DNA from: Amoebophrya sp. A120
Taxonomy: Eukaryota; Sar; Dinophyceae; Syndiniales; Amoebophryaceae
DNA: 64,000 nucleotides
Assembly (NCBI GenBank): GCA_905178155.1
Contig: CAJINV010000001.1
Span: 10,259,432-10,323,431 of the forward strand
Reading direction: 5' to 3'
The position numbers and the translations under genes were made by a program. How positions within the stretch are numbered: the first letter of the stretch is position 1; each line of letters opens with the position of its first letter. Below the pieces are notes generated by a model. The model was not told the origin of the DNA and ran no database searches. It saw only the letters and a list, made by a program, of their open reading frames with translations. Shown here piece by piece: positions 1 to 12,900 of this stretch.

Positions 1-173
1 CGAATTCTACTCGTTGACTTCTGTCGTTAGTTCTTGAAGATGATCATCTCCGGGATTCCGCCAAAGACGCTCCGTCGTTTTCTGTGCCTCTGTTTCAATA
101 GCTGTCGCAACATCCTGCGTCTACATGATGAGTGCGCGATCATCTCTCTACTTTTGTCTAATCTTCTACAAAA

Positions 174-1602
174 ATGCTATACAGATTTCTTCCTCCGCGT
201 TGGTGCGAGCCTCCGGCCGAACGCGCCACCCTATCTTTCGAGCTGCTTGATGGAAGTCGCACGAAATTCTTACTGAGTCGAAGGCACCAAGTGATTGGCT
301 CCGATGCGAAGACGTGCGACGTTGTGGTGCCCGGGCTCGGTACTTTACGTCTCGCTTTTACTCCTCTCTGAATGATGTGTTTCGTCCTTTGTGATTGTGA
401 AGCATGACAGGAATCCAATCTTCGAGTAATGTTGTACTTGCCTAATATTACTTAACAGCGAAAGAACACTGCGCGCTCGTCTACCACCGGAGCGGACAGC
501 CATATATTTGTTTTTTCGAGTCTGGCGAACTGCTCGATCATGCGGACGAACCTTCCAGCCACCAAATCCTGGACTACGACAAGTATGAGGAGCTTCGCGA
601 TTTGCCACAGAGGCTGCGCTTGGGAGACGGGAAGTACATTAAGAAATGGCAATGCACGCTGCTCGTGCTGTTTTTTCGTCTCACAGATGAAAGGTCGCAC
701 CAGCTACTTCGATGAGTAGTTTCTTTACATGGGAGAGTAGTCTAAACACGGGAGATGTAGTCTGTCACATCCACGTGGTCCACTTGCCTTTATTACTACC
801 CTGTTTTTTTTTCGTTCTTCTTCTTTGAAAGTGAATGTGACGAAGCGGCCCATAATTTTTATTTGGCAGGTTCGTGCTGACTGGAAACCTGACGTCCGTA
901 CGGCAGCAGATGTCGAAGAACAAGCGATCAGGCTCCGTCGACGAGGACGATATGATCGATGAGAATGAGCCCGCTCCCCGTTGGAAGAAGAAGGCGCGGC
1001 GCGATTCCGACATGCTCTCGGAGGAGGTGATGTCTGTCCTGTCGGAGGAGAACTCCAGTCAAGTCTCGCCGCTGCACGGTCCCGGAGATTTCCTGGACCC
1101 GCTGCCGGAGGAAATCGGGGTGGAAGCCGCTCAGCCCGGGGACCACATGGAACTGCGCGCACGCACCAGCGACAGCAAAAAGTCCGCTTCTGCCTCCGCC
1201 GCTGATGGCGGAGCAGGGCCCCGGAGCCAGAACAGTGATCACGCCTTCGGGCTGCCCTCGAGCCAGCAGGACTCGCAGTCTTGGTCCGTGGGAGGAGGTG
1301 CCTGTTTTACTGTTGTTTACCCTATATTTCTTTGCATTAGAGCAGGCACTCGTACTGTGATAAGAAGATAGTGATTTTTGATGATCAAGTTCTTCACAGC
1401 GAGCGCGAAATTCTTTCGATCTTGTCATGATCCAACAGACGTCGATCCCAACCTGCAGCAGCAAAAGGGCGCGTTACCGAGCGGCCTGAGCAGTGCGAAA
1501 CACCGGCAGTCTGTCCATAGCTCGTTTCAATGCAAAAACAAGCGGCGGAGCTCCGGCGTGAGCTTTGCGGAAAACCCTGTGGAGGTTGACGACTCGGACT
1601 AG
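174..1602 (+). CDS. FHA-domain protein, NIPP1/PPP1R8-like
   Basis: Four exons fit: 174-339, 459-693, 870-1297 and 1400-1602 (343 aa), with GT-AG introns and matching phases. The N-terminus (PRWCEPP, then LSFELLDG and CDVVVPG) joins across intron 1 to AKEHCALVYHRSG. This resembles the FHA domain of nuclear inhibitor of protein phosphatase 1, where the stretch before the phosphopeptide site reads HAALVYHK. The middle is acidic and basic with a likely nuclear signal (WKKKARRDSD). The C-terminus, RRSSGVSFAENPVEVDDSD, is like the RVxF-type PP1 docking segment of NIPP1, though the basic residue is not at the usual spacing. If this holds, it is a nuclear PP1 regulator that binds phosphothreonine partners. 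The usual FHA Ser-Arg-x-His is altered to Ala-Lys-Glu-His. The family is inferred from motifs. The start at 174 is the first in-frame ATG before the domain; an upstream exon cannot be excluded. Confidence 0.6.
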
Positions 1603-2902
1603 GATTCGCCCGCAGAGCAACAAGGCGTTAGCCACTGCCCTGGACTGCTGGTGAAGCCACTTCCCTGGTGCAGCTTCATGAGACTGCCAGGCCGACGTTA
1701 CGTGGCATCGATCACCTTGACGAGGATTTGCTACACCTACTATACCATTATCATGTTCTTTTCCCGATAAGAGCTCGCGCACCTTTACAGAAGGCGCTCT
1801 CACGGCGACAATGCAAATCCTGATTTCGACTAGGAATTGTAGCGACAAAATCGAGCAAGCATTTTGATTTTGGTGTTAGAAATTGCCACTGTTTGAACTA
1901 GTTGGTGAGAACACTGCGAACATGTCTAAGTCGTGTTTTTTCTGTTCTGCTTTAGTAAGAAACCCAAACACAATTGTCAGCTGTCAACACTGTCGTACTC
2001 GTATGTGGTTTAACCTATCACAAAACTTTTTGTTCCAGAGGAATTTCATTCATCAAGAGTAGCGTTGTCAATCGTCTGCTCGTGCAATTCCCTGGCGATA
2101 TCGATACTCGTGCGTCGTCCTCACATAGGTAGGTATCGTGTGTGCGTCCCGATCACAGGCCAATGGCCTTGCCATTGATTGTGAAAGTGTTGTTTCTAGC
2201 GCCGTTCGTTCATAGAAGGTTAAATCCCGTCGTTCCTCAAAAACTTTGTTCGTGCCGCGTTTTTCGTCCTCGTCTTTATACGTGCAGCTGCAACGCTTTC
2301 TATTTCTTTCGTTACTAAAGAAACATTCGTGGATGATTTCCTCTACAGGTTTTCTTTCCACCATGAATGTGAAAGATTAGGATTACGATTACCATCACGA
2401 CCAACAAGATAACCCTAGCCCTAGTAGACCCTGCGGGATTATGTAAGCACGACTCACCAACATGTTCTCACACCCTATTCCTAGCAATATTCTCGATGCG
2501 CCATCCGTTGATCGGAATTGCCTCATCCCCGTCCTCCCCTATTGCTACTGAAGAAAACGCTCCCTCAGTTCTACCACCCCTTTGATTTCATGGTACTTGG
2601 AGTGAGGCTTTCATCTAGCCTCCCCAGACAATGGCTTGCTATCGCAGATCGACATTGGCTATGTCGCATTGATTGAAAGGTGATGTTTCCCATGTCGTTT
2701 TTACACTATCGGCACACCGATGCTTTTGCTAGAGACTGACTCGTTGGCTTTACTCGTTTCTGCTTGTCCTGAGGACTACAGCGACGACTTTTTCGACGGC
2801 GAGCTGTAGGGAAAGCAATCGAGCCGGATTCCTCCAGGACCAAAAGTTGCAATGTTGGAAGATCATTCTGTCGTGGTTCCGGGCCGCTCGCGGCCGGTAG
2901 GC
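1603..2902. other. Intergenic stretch, no gene seen
   Basis: About 1.3 kb with stops in all frames and no coding-like segment that could be joined by splice sites. It probably holds the 3' end of the FHA gene and the promoter of the next gene. No repeat or RNA gene was recognised. Confidence 0.5.
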
Positions 2903-5900
2903 ATGGCATTGCTCTGGTGCTCCGCCACGATACTTGACTCGCTATCGTTTGTCCCAAGAACGAGCAATGTTTGGGGCCGGCGCGTGGAAGTGGTACGACG
3001 GAACCGAAATTTGCGAGCGTCTAGGGGCACTAGAGCAAAAAGAGGAGACAGGCAAGAACATGCTGGTCAAGCTCAAGTTGATGACCAGACCGAAGAGCCC
3101 AGCAACTCCAACGCTCTGGGGTCATCGAGCAAACCCGTGACGGAAGCCACGATAACCGATAAACAGCATCCAGGTGGAGAAGTAGAAAGACAAGAAACAC
3201 CAGGATCGGAATCTAGCACTGCATCTGCTGCATCAGCGACGGAGGTCGTGGTCCCGGCAAACGAGAACGAGAAACAAGCGCTGGCCTATGAGTCTTCCAA
3301 GGACCACCAGCACCAGAAGCCCACGGAGCAGCCGCCCCAAACAGGGTCTGGTTCATTATTTCCTGCGGAGAAAGTAGTTGTGCCACAGAGTGAGGTCGCG
3401 CAGCAAGGTTTTACAGCTTCAACATCTTCGACGAACCCACAAGTAGATGAAAAGGCCCACGCTGATGATCAAAGTGAGGAACTAGAGTCATACCAGACGG
3501 GCTCTAGCAGCGGATCACCTAGCATTCTGGGTTCATATTCATCACCTGACGAGTACATCAACTCCGTGCCAAACAGGCAGGGTTCTGGCGGTTCCTCGCG
3601 GCCTCTATCAACGGAGGAGTTACAGCAGGCGTTGGCGGAGGCGTCCCCATCTTCGACTACTAGCGGGTCGAAGGAGGACTGGTTATCAGAGGACAAACAA
3701 GGTAGCTCTGGCCACCCGGTCATCTCTGGGTCTTCAGGTTGGCAGGTGGTACCGCCGAGTCTTCCAATCGGCTCCGATAATAGATTTCTGACCATGTCTC
3801 GAGGGGGGTCATCGACCCCATTGTCGAGAGACGAGCTGGAACAGGCTATTGTGCACGACCAGGATACCACTGAGCCTGAGGTGGACAGAAAAACGCGGCG
3901 TATAACAACTGAGCTAGAAAGACCAGGGCAGCGTTCGGGCAACGGTCTGCCAGAAGAATGGGTGCGGAGTAGAAAAGCCGACCATAACAACCAACAAGTG
4001 CACAACGCCTCGGCAGAACAAGACCTGGCCCTCTCGGCTGGTGACTACAATGCCAACTGGCGTGAAGATCATGCTAAGAAGGAAGTGACAACGTCGAAAA
4101 CTACGGACGACGATAGTAAACGCGACGACCAGACGCAGACTCCCGCAGTACAACCAACGACGGAACGAGGAACCTTGTTGGGAAGTTCTGGAACCTTGCA
4201 CCCTCTTCCTGCAACCGGCGCCGCCTCTGCAAGTGATGGCGCCCAACACAACGCACTTCTGCCCACGTCTCGAGAGACGGTCAGGCCCCTCCTTTCCATG
4301 CGGGAGAGCGTTGCGATCTACGACGAGTATTTGGAACTGCAAAAGCACAGCGGAGTAGAGTACAAGAATGGGGGCTGCTGCGGCGACGAGGAGTGGCAGA
4401 TGACGCACGATGCAGACCTCAACAATTTTCGGGCTGAAAAATGTACAGATATTTTTTGCTTCATGCGGATGAGCATACACAATATCAATGCATCATGATT
4501 TAAAGCAAGTACTAATCAGTAAATATCGATGTCGTCGTCGTGCGTTGAAATTACTCCCTGCTCGGGCAAAATGCCGAAACAAGATGTGACGTTTCTTGCA
4601 AAAAATGAGTATGAGAAATCGAAGAACTAGTTGAAAGCAACTCCATAATCACTACAGTTCCTGTTGTTCTGCACACACTGAAGTGTGGGAATCCACACCT
4701 GCGAACGGTTTTTCGAGATCTAGACGAAGGTCCTCTGGTGAAGGATTGTCCTTTCCTAGGCAAGGAGGGTGCTGCGGAGACCTGGTGGATCAAGCACGGA
4801 GCAAGTAGTGCACAAGAAGACGAGGAATTGGAAGAGAACGCAGCGAACTTGGGTGTGACGACGGGGGCAGCAAACATGACGGTCGTGAGCAGGGAGGAAG
4901 CAGATTTGGCCATAGCCCTGAAGTTTCTGTCCCGCATCGTGTCGCCAGAGGCCGCCGTCGCGACCGTGCTGTACGAAGAACTGATTCCCGTCTACAATCG
5001 AGCGCAAGCGGTAAAACTGGTGGACAAAATTCTAACACTAGCGGGGCTCGAGACCACCGCGTCCTCGAGCAGTAAGGCTAACACCGCAGCACAAGCTTCG
5101 GTCCAACCCACGGCCACGAACATGCAAATCAGCGGCTCTGCCACTGCTAATCCCGCATCGAGCGAGGCACAAGAGACAACTAGTGCACAAAATACGACAA
5201 ATGTAAACAATGCGTCCGCCTCTGACATACCGGGGGCCGAGGCAACTTCGAACGCGTCTTCTTTTGCGGACCTTTCCTGTGTAGTTGCGGAGAGTGCGAC
5301 TGATCAAACAGCAGAGAAGTCGGAGGAGGTGCTGCGAGGAGATGTAACCGTAACGCACGATCATCAGGAAACCCTGCAACAAGTCGGCAGTCGTGCAGAC
5401 CCGATGTCAACAGGACTGCACGACAGGGGACGACACGAAATCAAAAGCGGAGATCATGGGCCGCCCACGGCGGCATTTTCAACTGCGAGCGAAAGCGAAA
5501 GGGACCGCCGGAGGAATAATCTTCGTACCATCAGGTCAACAAGGACTTCCGCCGAAGTGACAAAACCCATGATCGAGGAAAGCGTCCATCTTTTACCAGC
5601 TTCATCGTTTTTGAGTGAGGCCCCAATCGGCAATAGCACTGCATCAACTTCTGCCACAGGCAAAGGAAGTGTGGATCATGAACAAGATCTGGCCAGCCTG
5701 CAGCAGGGCGGCGCTGGAACCGGAACCGATGGCCTCCACTTCGGCGGCGGTACCCGCCAACCCTCGCCGTTTCATGAGACCTCAATGGTCAATAGCACTG
5801 CGTCAACTTCTGCCGCAAGCAAAGGAAGTGTGGATCATGAAACTGATCTGACCAGCCTGCTGGACGGAGCTGGAATCGGTGCCCTCCACTTATTCGGCGG

Positions 5901-8416
5901 CGGTACCCGCCAACACTCGCCGTTTCATGAGACCTCAATGGTCAATAGCACTGCGTCAACTTCTGGTTCTGCCACAAGCAATGGAAGTGTGGATCATGAA
6001 CATGATCTGACCAGCCTGCTGGGCGGCGCTGGAATCGGTGGCCTCCACTTCGGCGGCGGTAGCCGCCAACACTCGCCGTTGCAGTCTGGCGGCACCCTCG
6101 CTGCGCCGGAGCCGATTCCCGACCCAGACATTGCGTTCGGAAACACGCTGCTGGCGCTGGAAGATGTGGACAAGATCACGGACCTGGGAAAGGCCCAGTT
6201 GCTGCTGCGGGAGCACATCAGCCTGGCGCTGAACCGGATGCACCTGACCGTCGAGCAGTACATGGTGTGGATGGAGGGGCCGGGGCTGCACCAAGGCGAC
6301 CTGCAGCGCGCGTGGCAGTCCATCCCCCTGCAAGAGCGAGCGGAGGTGGAGGTGGGCCACCTGGTGCCCTACGTGTACGGTGACCGGCGGTTGGACGGGT
6401 TGTACCACGACTACGTCAAACGAGGCCTGGTGATGCTCGCCCGGGAAGAGCTAAAAAACATAACCGCTGGTGGTGAAGAAAGTAGACCCTCTGCAAATTC
6501 CGGCCAAGATGAATACGGAACGCAACAATCATCATCAGTCGGGCAGAACCAGGACGATAGCGGCGATGTGGACGGTCCCCCTCCAAAGATGACCTTTCGG
6601 ATCTTCGATGCCGCACTAGCGCCACCCCACGAGGAGATGAATCATGCACCTGTCGTGAGGACCTCAAGAGGGCTTCCGGACAGTCAAGATGGTGCCGCAT
6701 TCAACATGTCCAACGAGACAACTGCCACCTCCTTTGCGAATGCTAGTACGTCGGAGAGCAGGAATGCGAATGAGTCCTCGTTTCTCTTTGTGAGCAACAT
6801 GTCCTCGAGCAACAAGAACACGACGACAGAGCGCGGCCGGAATGTTTTCGGTACAGTAGCGGAAAACGGAACAAGTGTCAAAAAGATTAACGAACAAGCA
6901 GTGCCTCCAGCATCGAGAAGGAGGGAAGATCTCGCGATGGGTGGAGGGGGCTCGGGCCACGGTAATCATCTTGTGTTTACCTCAGCGTCTACTTACGGCG
7001 CATACGGTTCCGGTGCCGCGCAGAACTTGGGCCAGGGGGAGAAAGACGCAAATGCCACAGACGAGTCTGACTCGTCCCTGACGCTCGCCTTCCTGCTGGA
7101 GCTTGAATTACTTTCCGGACTGCTGGGCGATTGCTGTTTGAGGTACTCCAATCCGGAGAACCGGCAGCCGTTTTTCTCCGCCCTAACTGAGGCCGGGCAG
7201 CAAGCGCGGTCCACGGCATGCTCAGTCGTCGAGGAGGAGCACCTCCCCGGGCCCTTGATAATAGCCGCGTCAGATACGACGAGTACTACGAATTCCAACC
7301 ACGACGAAAACGAGGCCTCAGCAGCGGAGGAAGAAAATTCGGCCTCTTCGGCAGAAGAAGGTCAAAGCGGCACGGCAGCGGCAGATTCTGTGGTGCCTGC
7401 TTCGTCGCCTGCAAACGGTACAACTGAGGTAGGTTCTGGGCCGCCTCTTGGTACATCGTTGAATCAGGCGGACACGACCGGCTCCAACAAAACAGAGGCA
7501 GCAACGGCATCGAATGAAATAGACACTGTGACTGCAAATCGAACACCAGACACAGAAGCCGCAGATCATCAAACAGCAATCACAGCAGAGTCGACTCATC
7601 AAACGCTAAGCACAGAAACCGTGACTGAAGCCGCGAGCGCAGCCGAAGGACCGAGCCAAGCAGACCCACACACAGGAGGAGGTGAAGCAGACCCAGCCAC
7701 GAGTGAAGCAGACACAGGATCAAACGAGACACAATCTATGCAAACGTCTTCCATGTTGGAGTCGGGCTATCATGGTCAACAGAGCTTCGGCGTGAGCAGT
7801 CGTCAAGCTAGGAGCGCAACTAAGGGATTCCACTTTGCGCCCGTCATGGGTGCAACGAGTACGGCAGAGAGAAGCGGACTAGTTGTGCAAAGCTGCAGTG
7901 CCGGTAAAAAGGAACTGACAGGGCGGCTAAAGAAGGTACTTACTTACGCACTTACGTACTAGTCAGATAATTTCGTATTTTCAGAAATCGAAATTGAAAT
8001 CAGGTCAGTCACATGTGTTGATGTTTCGTGTGCATACTAGTTTTGATTTGGTCAAAATATCACTACCCTTAATAAAGCCAAGCTTGCAATTCTAAATCAC
8101 ACTACAGTTTTCCAAGTTACTTGCGGAGCAGCACGGTGTGACGGCGGACCAACTGCAGAGGTGGCTGAAGCGACCGGGTTTGCAAAAACTCGAGGGCTTG
8201 GCGAAGGTATGGAGCCACCCGGATTTCCTGTCGGAAGACGATAAGAATGCCGTTCTTGAGATCGCAGGGGATATTCTACATGCTTATGAGAGCGGTCGCT
8301 TTGCAACAAACCTAGCATCGTTCGTGGTAACGTGTTTTCTAACTGCCGGGCTAGCTCTGTTTGCGGCCTTCGCATTGCCCAAAGTCACGCTTCATTTTCA
8401 TAATGTCAATGTGTAG
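2903..8416 (+). CDS. Very long Ser/Thr-rich repetitive protein with C-terminal membrane helix
   Basis: Exons 2903-4442, 4658-7935 and 8108-8416 join in phase to give 1708 aa. The start at 2903 gives MALLWCSATILDSLSFVP, a weak signal-peptide-like stretch; the frame is open further upstream to about 2852. Most of the protein is low-complexity Ser/Thr/Gly/Glu. Exon 1 has two related blocks, SRPLSTEELQQALAE and STPLSRDELEQAIVH. Exon 2 has three tandem repeats of about 50 residues (5632-6090), followed by a more GC-rich and apparently folded part (PDIAFGNTLLALEDVD to YGDRRLDGLYHDYVKR, about 6120-6440). The last exon holds GVTADQLQRWLKRPGLQKL and ends in one hydrophobic helix (FVVTCFLTAGLALFAAFAL) with a short tail. 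I do not recognise the family. The architecture suggests a surface or organelle membrane protein with a large disordered region. Confidence 0.7.
5632..6090 (+). repeat. Three tandem coding repeats of about 50 codons
   Basis: Units begin at 5632, 5791 and 5944, each with NSTASTS, then KGSVDHE or NGSVDHE, DLTSLL, and FGGGTRQHSP. The units are very similar at the DNA level and differ by in-frame length changes, which suggests recent expansion inside the exon. Confidence 0.9.
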
Positions 8417-9957
8417 GTTTCGCTTACGGAAAAAAAGACATTAGGGATGCATAGACACAAGAAACAAACAGATACAGATAGATATACATAGATTTACATT
8501 TCGAAGATTTTTGGTGACCATGTCTTTTCGAAATTCATTGGAATGAAATCAAAATATCTACCCCTATGCTCATCTATTTCCATTCCCTCTCCCCCGCCCC
8601 AGATTCCCGAAAATGTTAATGCGTTCAACATTCTAGTAGAATCGGAGCAATGTTTTGTTTTTTCCTGGTGCCGACACAACAACGGTTGTGGTGGAGGAGA
8701 TCTTGTTCTTCAATGGAAAACGAAAAATCGCCCCTACTCATCCTGGTGAATGTCGGTCTTATACAAAAACTAAGGTTGGATGAGGCCTCTTACTTTTATG
8801 ACTTGAAGAACCGCATCGAAGCGTTCTAATTCTGAACATTGTGCTTGGCCTTGGGAGTCTTGACTGACGAGATCATCAGTCGATCGTAGCTTTTAGTCTT
8901 GGTCCTCGTCGTGTGCTATCCTGGGCCTAGGCCGCAGAAGAATATCACATTATCTACTGGTCGTCACTGACTGAAAGTCGTGTTTGTCGAAAGTCGGAGA
9001 ATCAATCGCCAGTGCGTCATTGACTGAAAGTCGTGTTTGTCGAAAGTCGTTCCGTCGTTAGATCGTGAGTAATAAAAATATATGATTTTCTCCAGCGGCG
9101 CATCAAATCAAATATGCCGTGGTCGCTTTTTTTCAACATGCCAGGCCCATCAGGTCCGCACACAGGAGGTCCAAGTCTTCTTTCTAACCTTGCGAAAGAG
9201 AATGACGACAGCCAAGAGATCGAGTGTTGTGAAGTGAGAGGCACGTCAGCTGAGGTGTCGGCATGTTCGTCTGCGTCGTCGTTTTTCTATCTTTTCTTGT
9301 CCGTAACTGGCCATTACGTGCTGAAAACTCCTTGGTGGAAGCGATTCGATTGTCGTGAATGTTTACAACTTCGTCGATGACTACAACCCTTCTACCTCAA
9401 CCTCTTAGCGAAGATTGATCAGTAGCTGTCTCCACGTGCAGCACTACTAAGTGCGGTCTGCTCCTGATGTTGAGCGCCGCCCAAAAATACGGGTTTTTAA
9501 ACTAGGCTCCGACGTCTTTCTTGCATCCAGGATATATTTTGAACCTGTAGGTAGAAGCACAAGAAGTGCCTGGAGCGCGGAAACATTCATCAGCCTCGAA
9601 TAAAGTAGGCCGGGAGCAGGGAGCTCTCGAGGCAGCAGGAGAACATTTTTATCCACGTTTTCACAAAAAGAAAAAATGCGACTAGATGTTGTATTGACGC
9701 GGTTCCCTCGTCGGTCTCGGTCCCGGCGTCGCGCAGAGCTGTTCCAGTAGCCGCGACGACCACGCAAATAGAAGGCCTATTCAACGAAAAAACGCAATCC
9801 AGAAAGGGAGAAAGCACGAAGCGAAATCACAAGCTAGGCCGTCAGTTATTTTCGGCGCGCAACGACAAGACGAAGACACGTACAACCAACTCGTGCAGCA
9901 AGTTGCATAGAAGTACTTAGCCGGTGCCGGTACTTATTTCCACCTGCTACGTCGAAA
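8417..9957. other. Intergenic stretch, no gene seen
   Basis: About 1.5 kb between the repetitive membrane protein and the coiled-coil gene. No coding exon can be supported. It contains one short direct repeat, listed separately. Confidence 0.5.
8968..9049 (+). repeat. 28-bp direct repeat, two copies
   Basis: The sequence TGACTGAAAGTCGTGTTT followed by GTCGAAAGTCG occurs at 8968-8995 and again at about 9021-9049, separated by about 25 bp. Its role is unknown. Confidence 0.85.
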
Positions 9958-12900
9958 ATGGACGCCGTGTTGGAGGGATACTTCGACGAGTCACATCGTC
10001 AACTCCAGAAGGGCGCCCCCGGGCCAAAACCCGGCCACCAGGACGATGTGAAACTGCCACCAATACACACGGGGACACAGCAGAGTGCAAGCAGCTGTAC
10101 GCATTTTTTTGGGGCATTTTTATTGTGCTTTCCTAGATGAAATAAATCGAGTACGACTTCGTATTACGAACAATAGATTGAGACCGCGTAATTATGGTCA
10201 TACACATCCGAATGCAAATTACTACTACTAGTACATACAAATTCTACAGCCGCTGTACCGCCAGGAATGCTCACGGACCACTCATTCGATATGGCTATGC
10301 AAGCGTCAGCAAAGATGCCCCGAGAGCAAGTATTCGATTTTTTTAGTAGAATAGAGGCTCAATCTACTTTCCTCGGCAAGCTCATGCCAAGCGTTCACGG
10401 AGTTTTCATTCTGGCAAACCCAAACGATATAAAGTAGAAGAAAGACCACACTTTCTGCTGCTGCACAGGTGCTTCGGGAGATTATCAAATGTAAAAATGT
10501 CTGGGTCTGGAAGAATGCGCGATTTGTCATGCAGCTTTTCCATGACCCATGAGGTCTGGAATGCAGGACCTAGCATGACAGATTCTGCGCGAGCTGTTTC
10601 ATGCCTATCCTGCATGAGAAACTCCCTCCCGACTTGTTCAAAACTGGATGACTGTTGGTAATCATGCAACACAGATTCTTGCCTGTTTCAGATTTAGCAT
10701 GACAAGTTGCATTCTTCCAGACCCAGACATTTTTACATTTCATAGAGATTTTGGAGGAACGATATGAGGAAGTAGTGAAGGAGAACGAGCGTCTGAACCG
10801 CAATATCAAACGGAAAAATCCCCCCTCCCCATATCGAAATGGAAATCTGTGATGCAGGATTTGAGGTACCAAATCGACTTGTCATGCTAGAAGGCCAAGA
10901 GCCGCAGTCGTGGTCTCGTTTGCAGGCAATTTGTCATTCTGTTTCCCACTCTCAGCTGCCTCCTATCATGCTGAAGATGCAAGGCTCCCCCACGCCACCC
11001 AGCACTACAGTCCGCATCTTTTCCCGTGTAGCATGACAGAGCTGATTTGTGACCACAAATCTGCATTCCCTGGAGCTGCAAATCTGCAGTGTTCGTCTTT
11101 TTTTTTCCAATAACATGCTGAGCGTGTTTTTTCCTGCGTCCTATCCTCTTTTTTTTCCCCCTTGACTGAAAGAATCTCTTCTGGTTTTTTGCGTACGATT
11201 TTCTTCTTGTTCCTGAGAGACCGTTAAGCGTTTTTTCTTCCTCTAGCCTGCGCCTCTGTTTCTCTGTTGTTTTTTCGCTTTTTTCTCATCTTTGATGATC
11301 CCCTTGGCTTTTGTCGAGTCTTAAGCATTTTCTCCCTAGGCCGCTTTACTTGCGATTGATAGCCCCTCGCGCCCTTGGTAGCTAGTGAGCCCCTAAGTAA
11401 GTTTTTGCTTTTCGCTTTTCTCATCGTCTGGCCCTTTACATATTTGCCCTCGTAGTCTAATGGCTTCCGCTTCATAATCCCTGCCCTAGTACATGCTCTG
11501 TTTCTCTCGTGCCCAAATTTTCTCCTGCTTACGTGGTGGGTTTCGCTCCTGTCTTTCAACAAATACAGACCACGGCCTTTTTTTTTCAACCTTTCACTTC
11601 TTGGATTTTTTCAGCCAAACAAAAAAGCAGGTCGCAACAGGGAGAGGGATCATGACTAGCCACGTAGATGTCGTTGAACATCCGGCAGGAAAATCCCAAC
11701 CCCTGCAAGCCCGGGCAACGTGGTAAGGCAGACGGGAACGCCCAATAAACCTTCACTAGATCGCATGCAAACAGGCCTCGGCACCTGTTTGCATATCGGT
11801 CGACGTGAGCACCGCGGCAGCATTAGGGTCAAAATGAAAACTAGGAATGAGATTCATCGTAAGTTTAGTAGCCAAAACAAACTGCCGCCATGTAAAAAAA
11901 AAAATCTGCATCACAGATTTCCGTTTTGATATGGGGAGGGGGGATTTTTCTTCTTGATACGCAAGGCACGAAATCTGCAGGAGCAGGTGTCCATCTTGCA
12001 GGCGAAGAAAGAAGCATACAAAAGCCAGAGCGGGAAGAGCGAGAAGGAGGTGGAGGCCATGCAAAAAGCCTTCGACGCGGTGCAGCGCGACGCGCAGAGA
12101 ATACAGGGCGAAAACGAGTACTGGGCAAGCGCCAGTAGGGAGGCGGTGGACATGATGAACGAAATGAGACAAAACCATATCGTGGAGGTCCGCTTACTGC
12201 AGCGCGGTCTTCAAAACCGGCAAGGCGGAGATAGCAAAAATACGGTACTACATTTTTGTTGCATTCTGCTCCTTCGGACCAGCTCCTGGACATGCTTGCT
12301 GCGTGTTTTGTTGACTTTGCAGGAGCTTGCATGCTGCAGGAAGAAGAAGCTGAAGCAGAAGGAATAACACGAAAAAGGTAGAAAGGGAAATATCAATATG
12401 TTGATACGAGATGTAGATGTTGTGTAGACGAAGAAATGCCAAGGCAAGTGGAGTAAAAATCTTACCTAACAGGTGAATGAAATGGCCGACTTGCTAGACA
12501 AGTTGGGTAAATGCATCGTGCAACGCGACGAGGTGATGAAGGAAAAAACAAGACTAAAAGCGCAGCTCCACCAGGCTCGACAAGAGGTCAAGACGCTCCA
12601 AGACGAACGAAGAAAAGTCGCGGCCACAAACAAAAAGTTTCAGGTACGAGTGTTGGAAGCTTCGTAGTAGTCCCTCTAGGTGCAGCAGCTGGTAGCGTGA
12701 ACTATGAAAATGAATGTAAAAATAGAGCGCACTATGCGGTAATTTTGATCTATCGTGCTCGAGCTCGACCGAGAAGAAGAAGAAGATGAAGTACTTCTAC
12801 AAAAGACGCGAAACAATATACTCAGTGCTCTTGCACTTGCGGCTTCTATCTCTTTGTTCTGTTAATTATCATCAGCTTCTCCATCTCGCATTTGCAGGTC

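Larger units (their letters stand above)
10804..11959 (+). mobile_element. Introner element, family 2, with nested insertion
   Basis: The ends TATCAAACGGAAAAATC and GATTTTTCTTCTTGATA pair over a CCCCCCTCCCCATATC core. The target-site duplication is CGCAA at 10799-10803 and 11960-11964. Excision joins AACCG-CAAGGCACG in frame. It is clearly homologous along its length to the 312-nt copy at 23505, but is 1156 nt long because about 0.84 kb is inserted near its right end. Confidence 0.9.

Noticed and set aside
9114-9380. 88-codon plus-strand frame upstream of the coiled-coil gene
   Set aside because: No domain and no splice-compatible continuation; composition is like the surrounding intergenic DNA.
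11224-11589. 121-codon minus-strand frame, very rich in Lys and Arg
   Set aside because: It lies in the T-rich nested insertion inside an intron; composition alone explains the basic residues and there is no domain.
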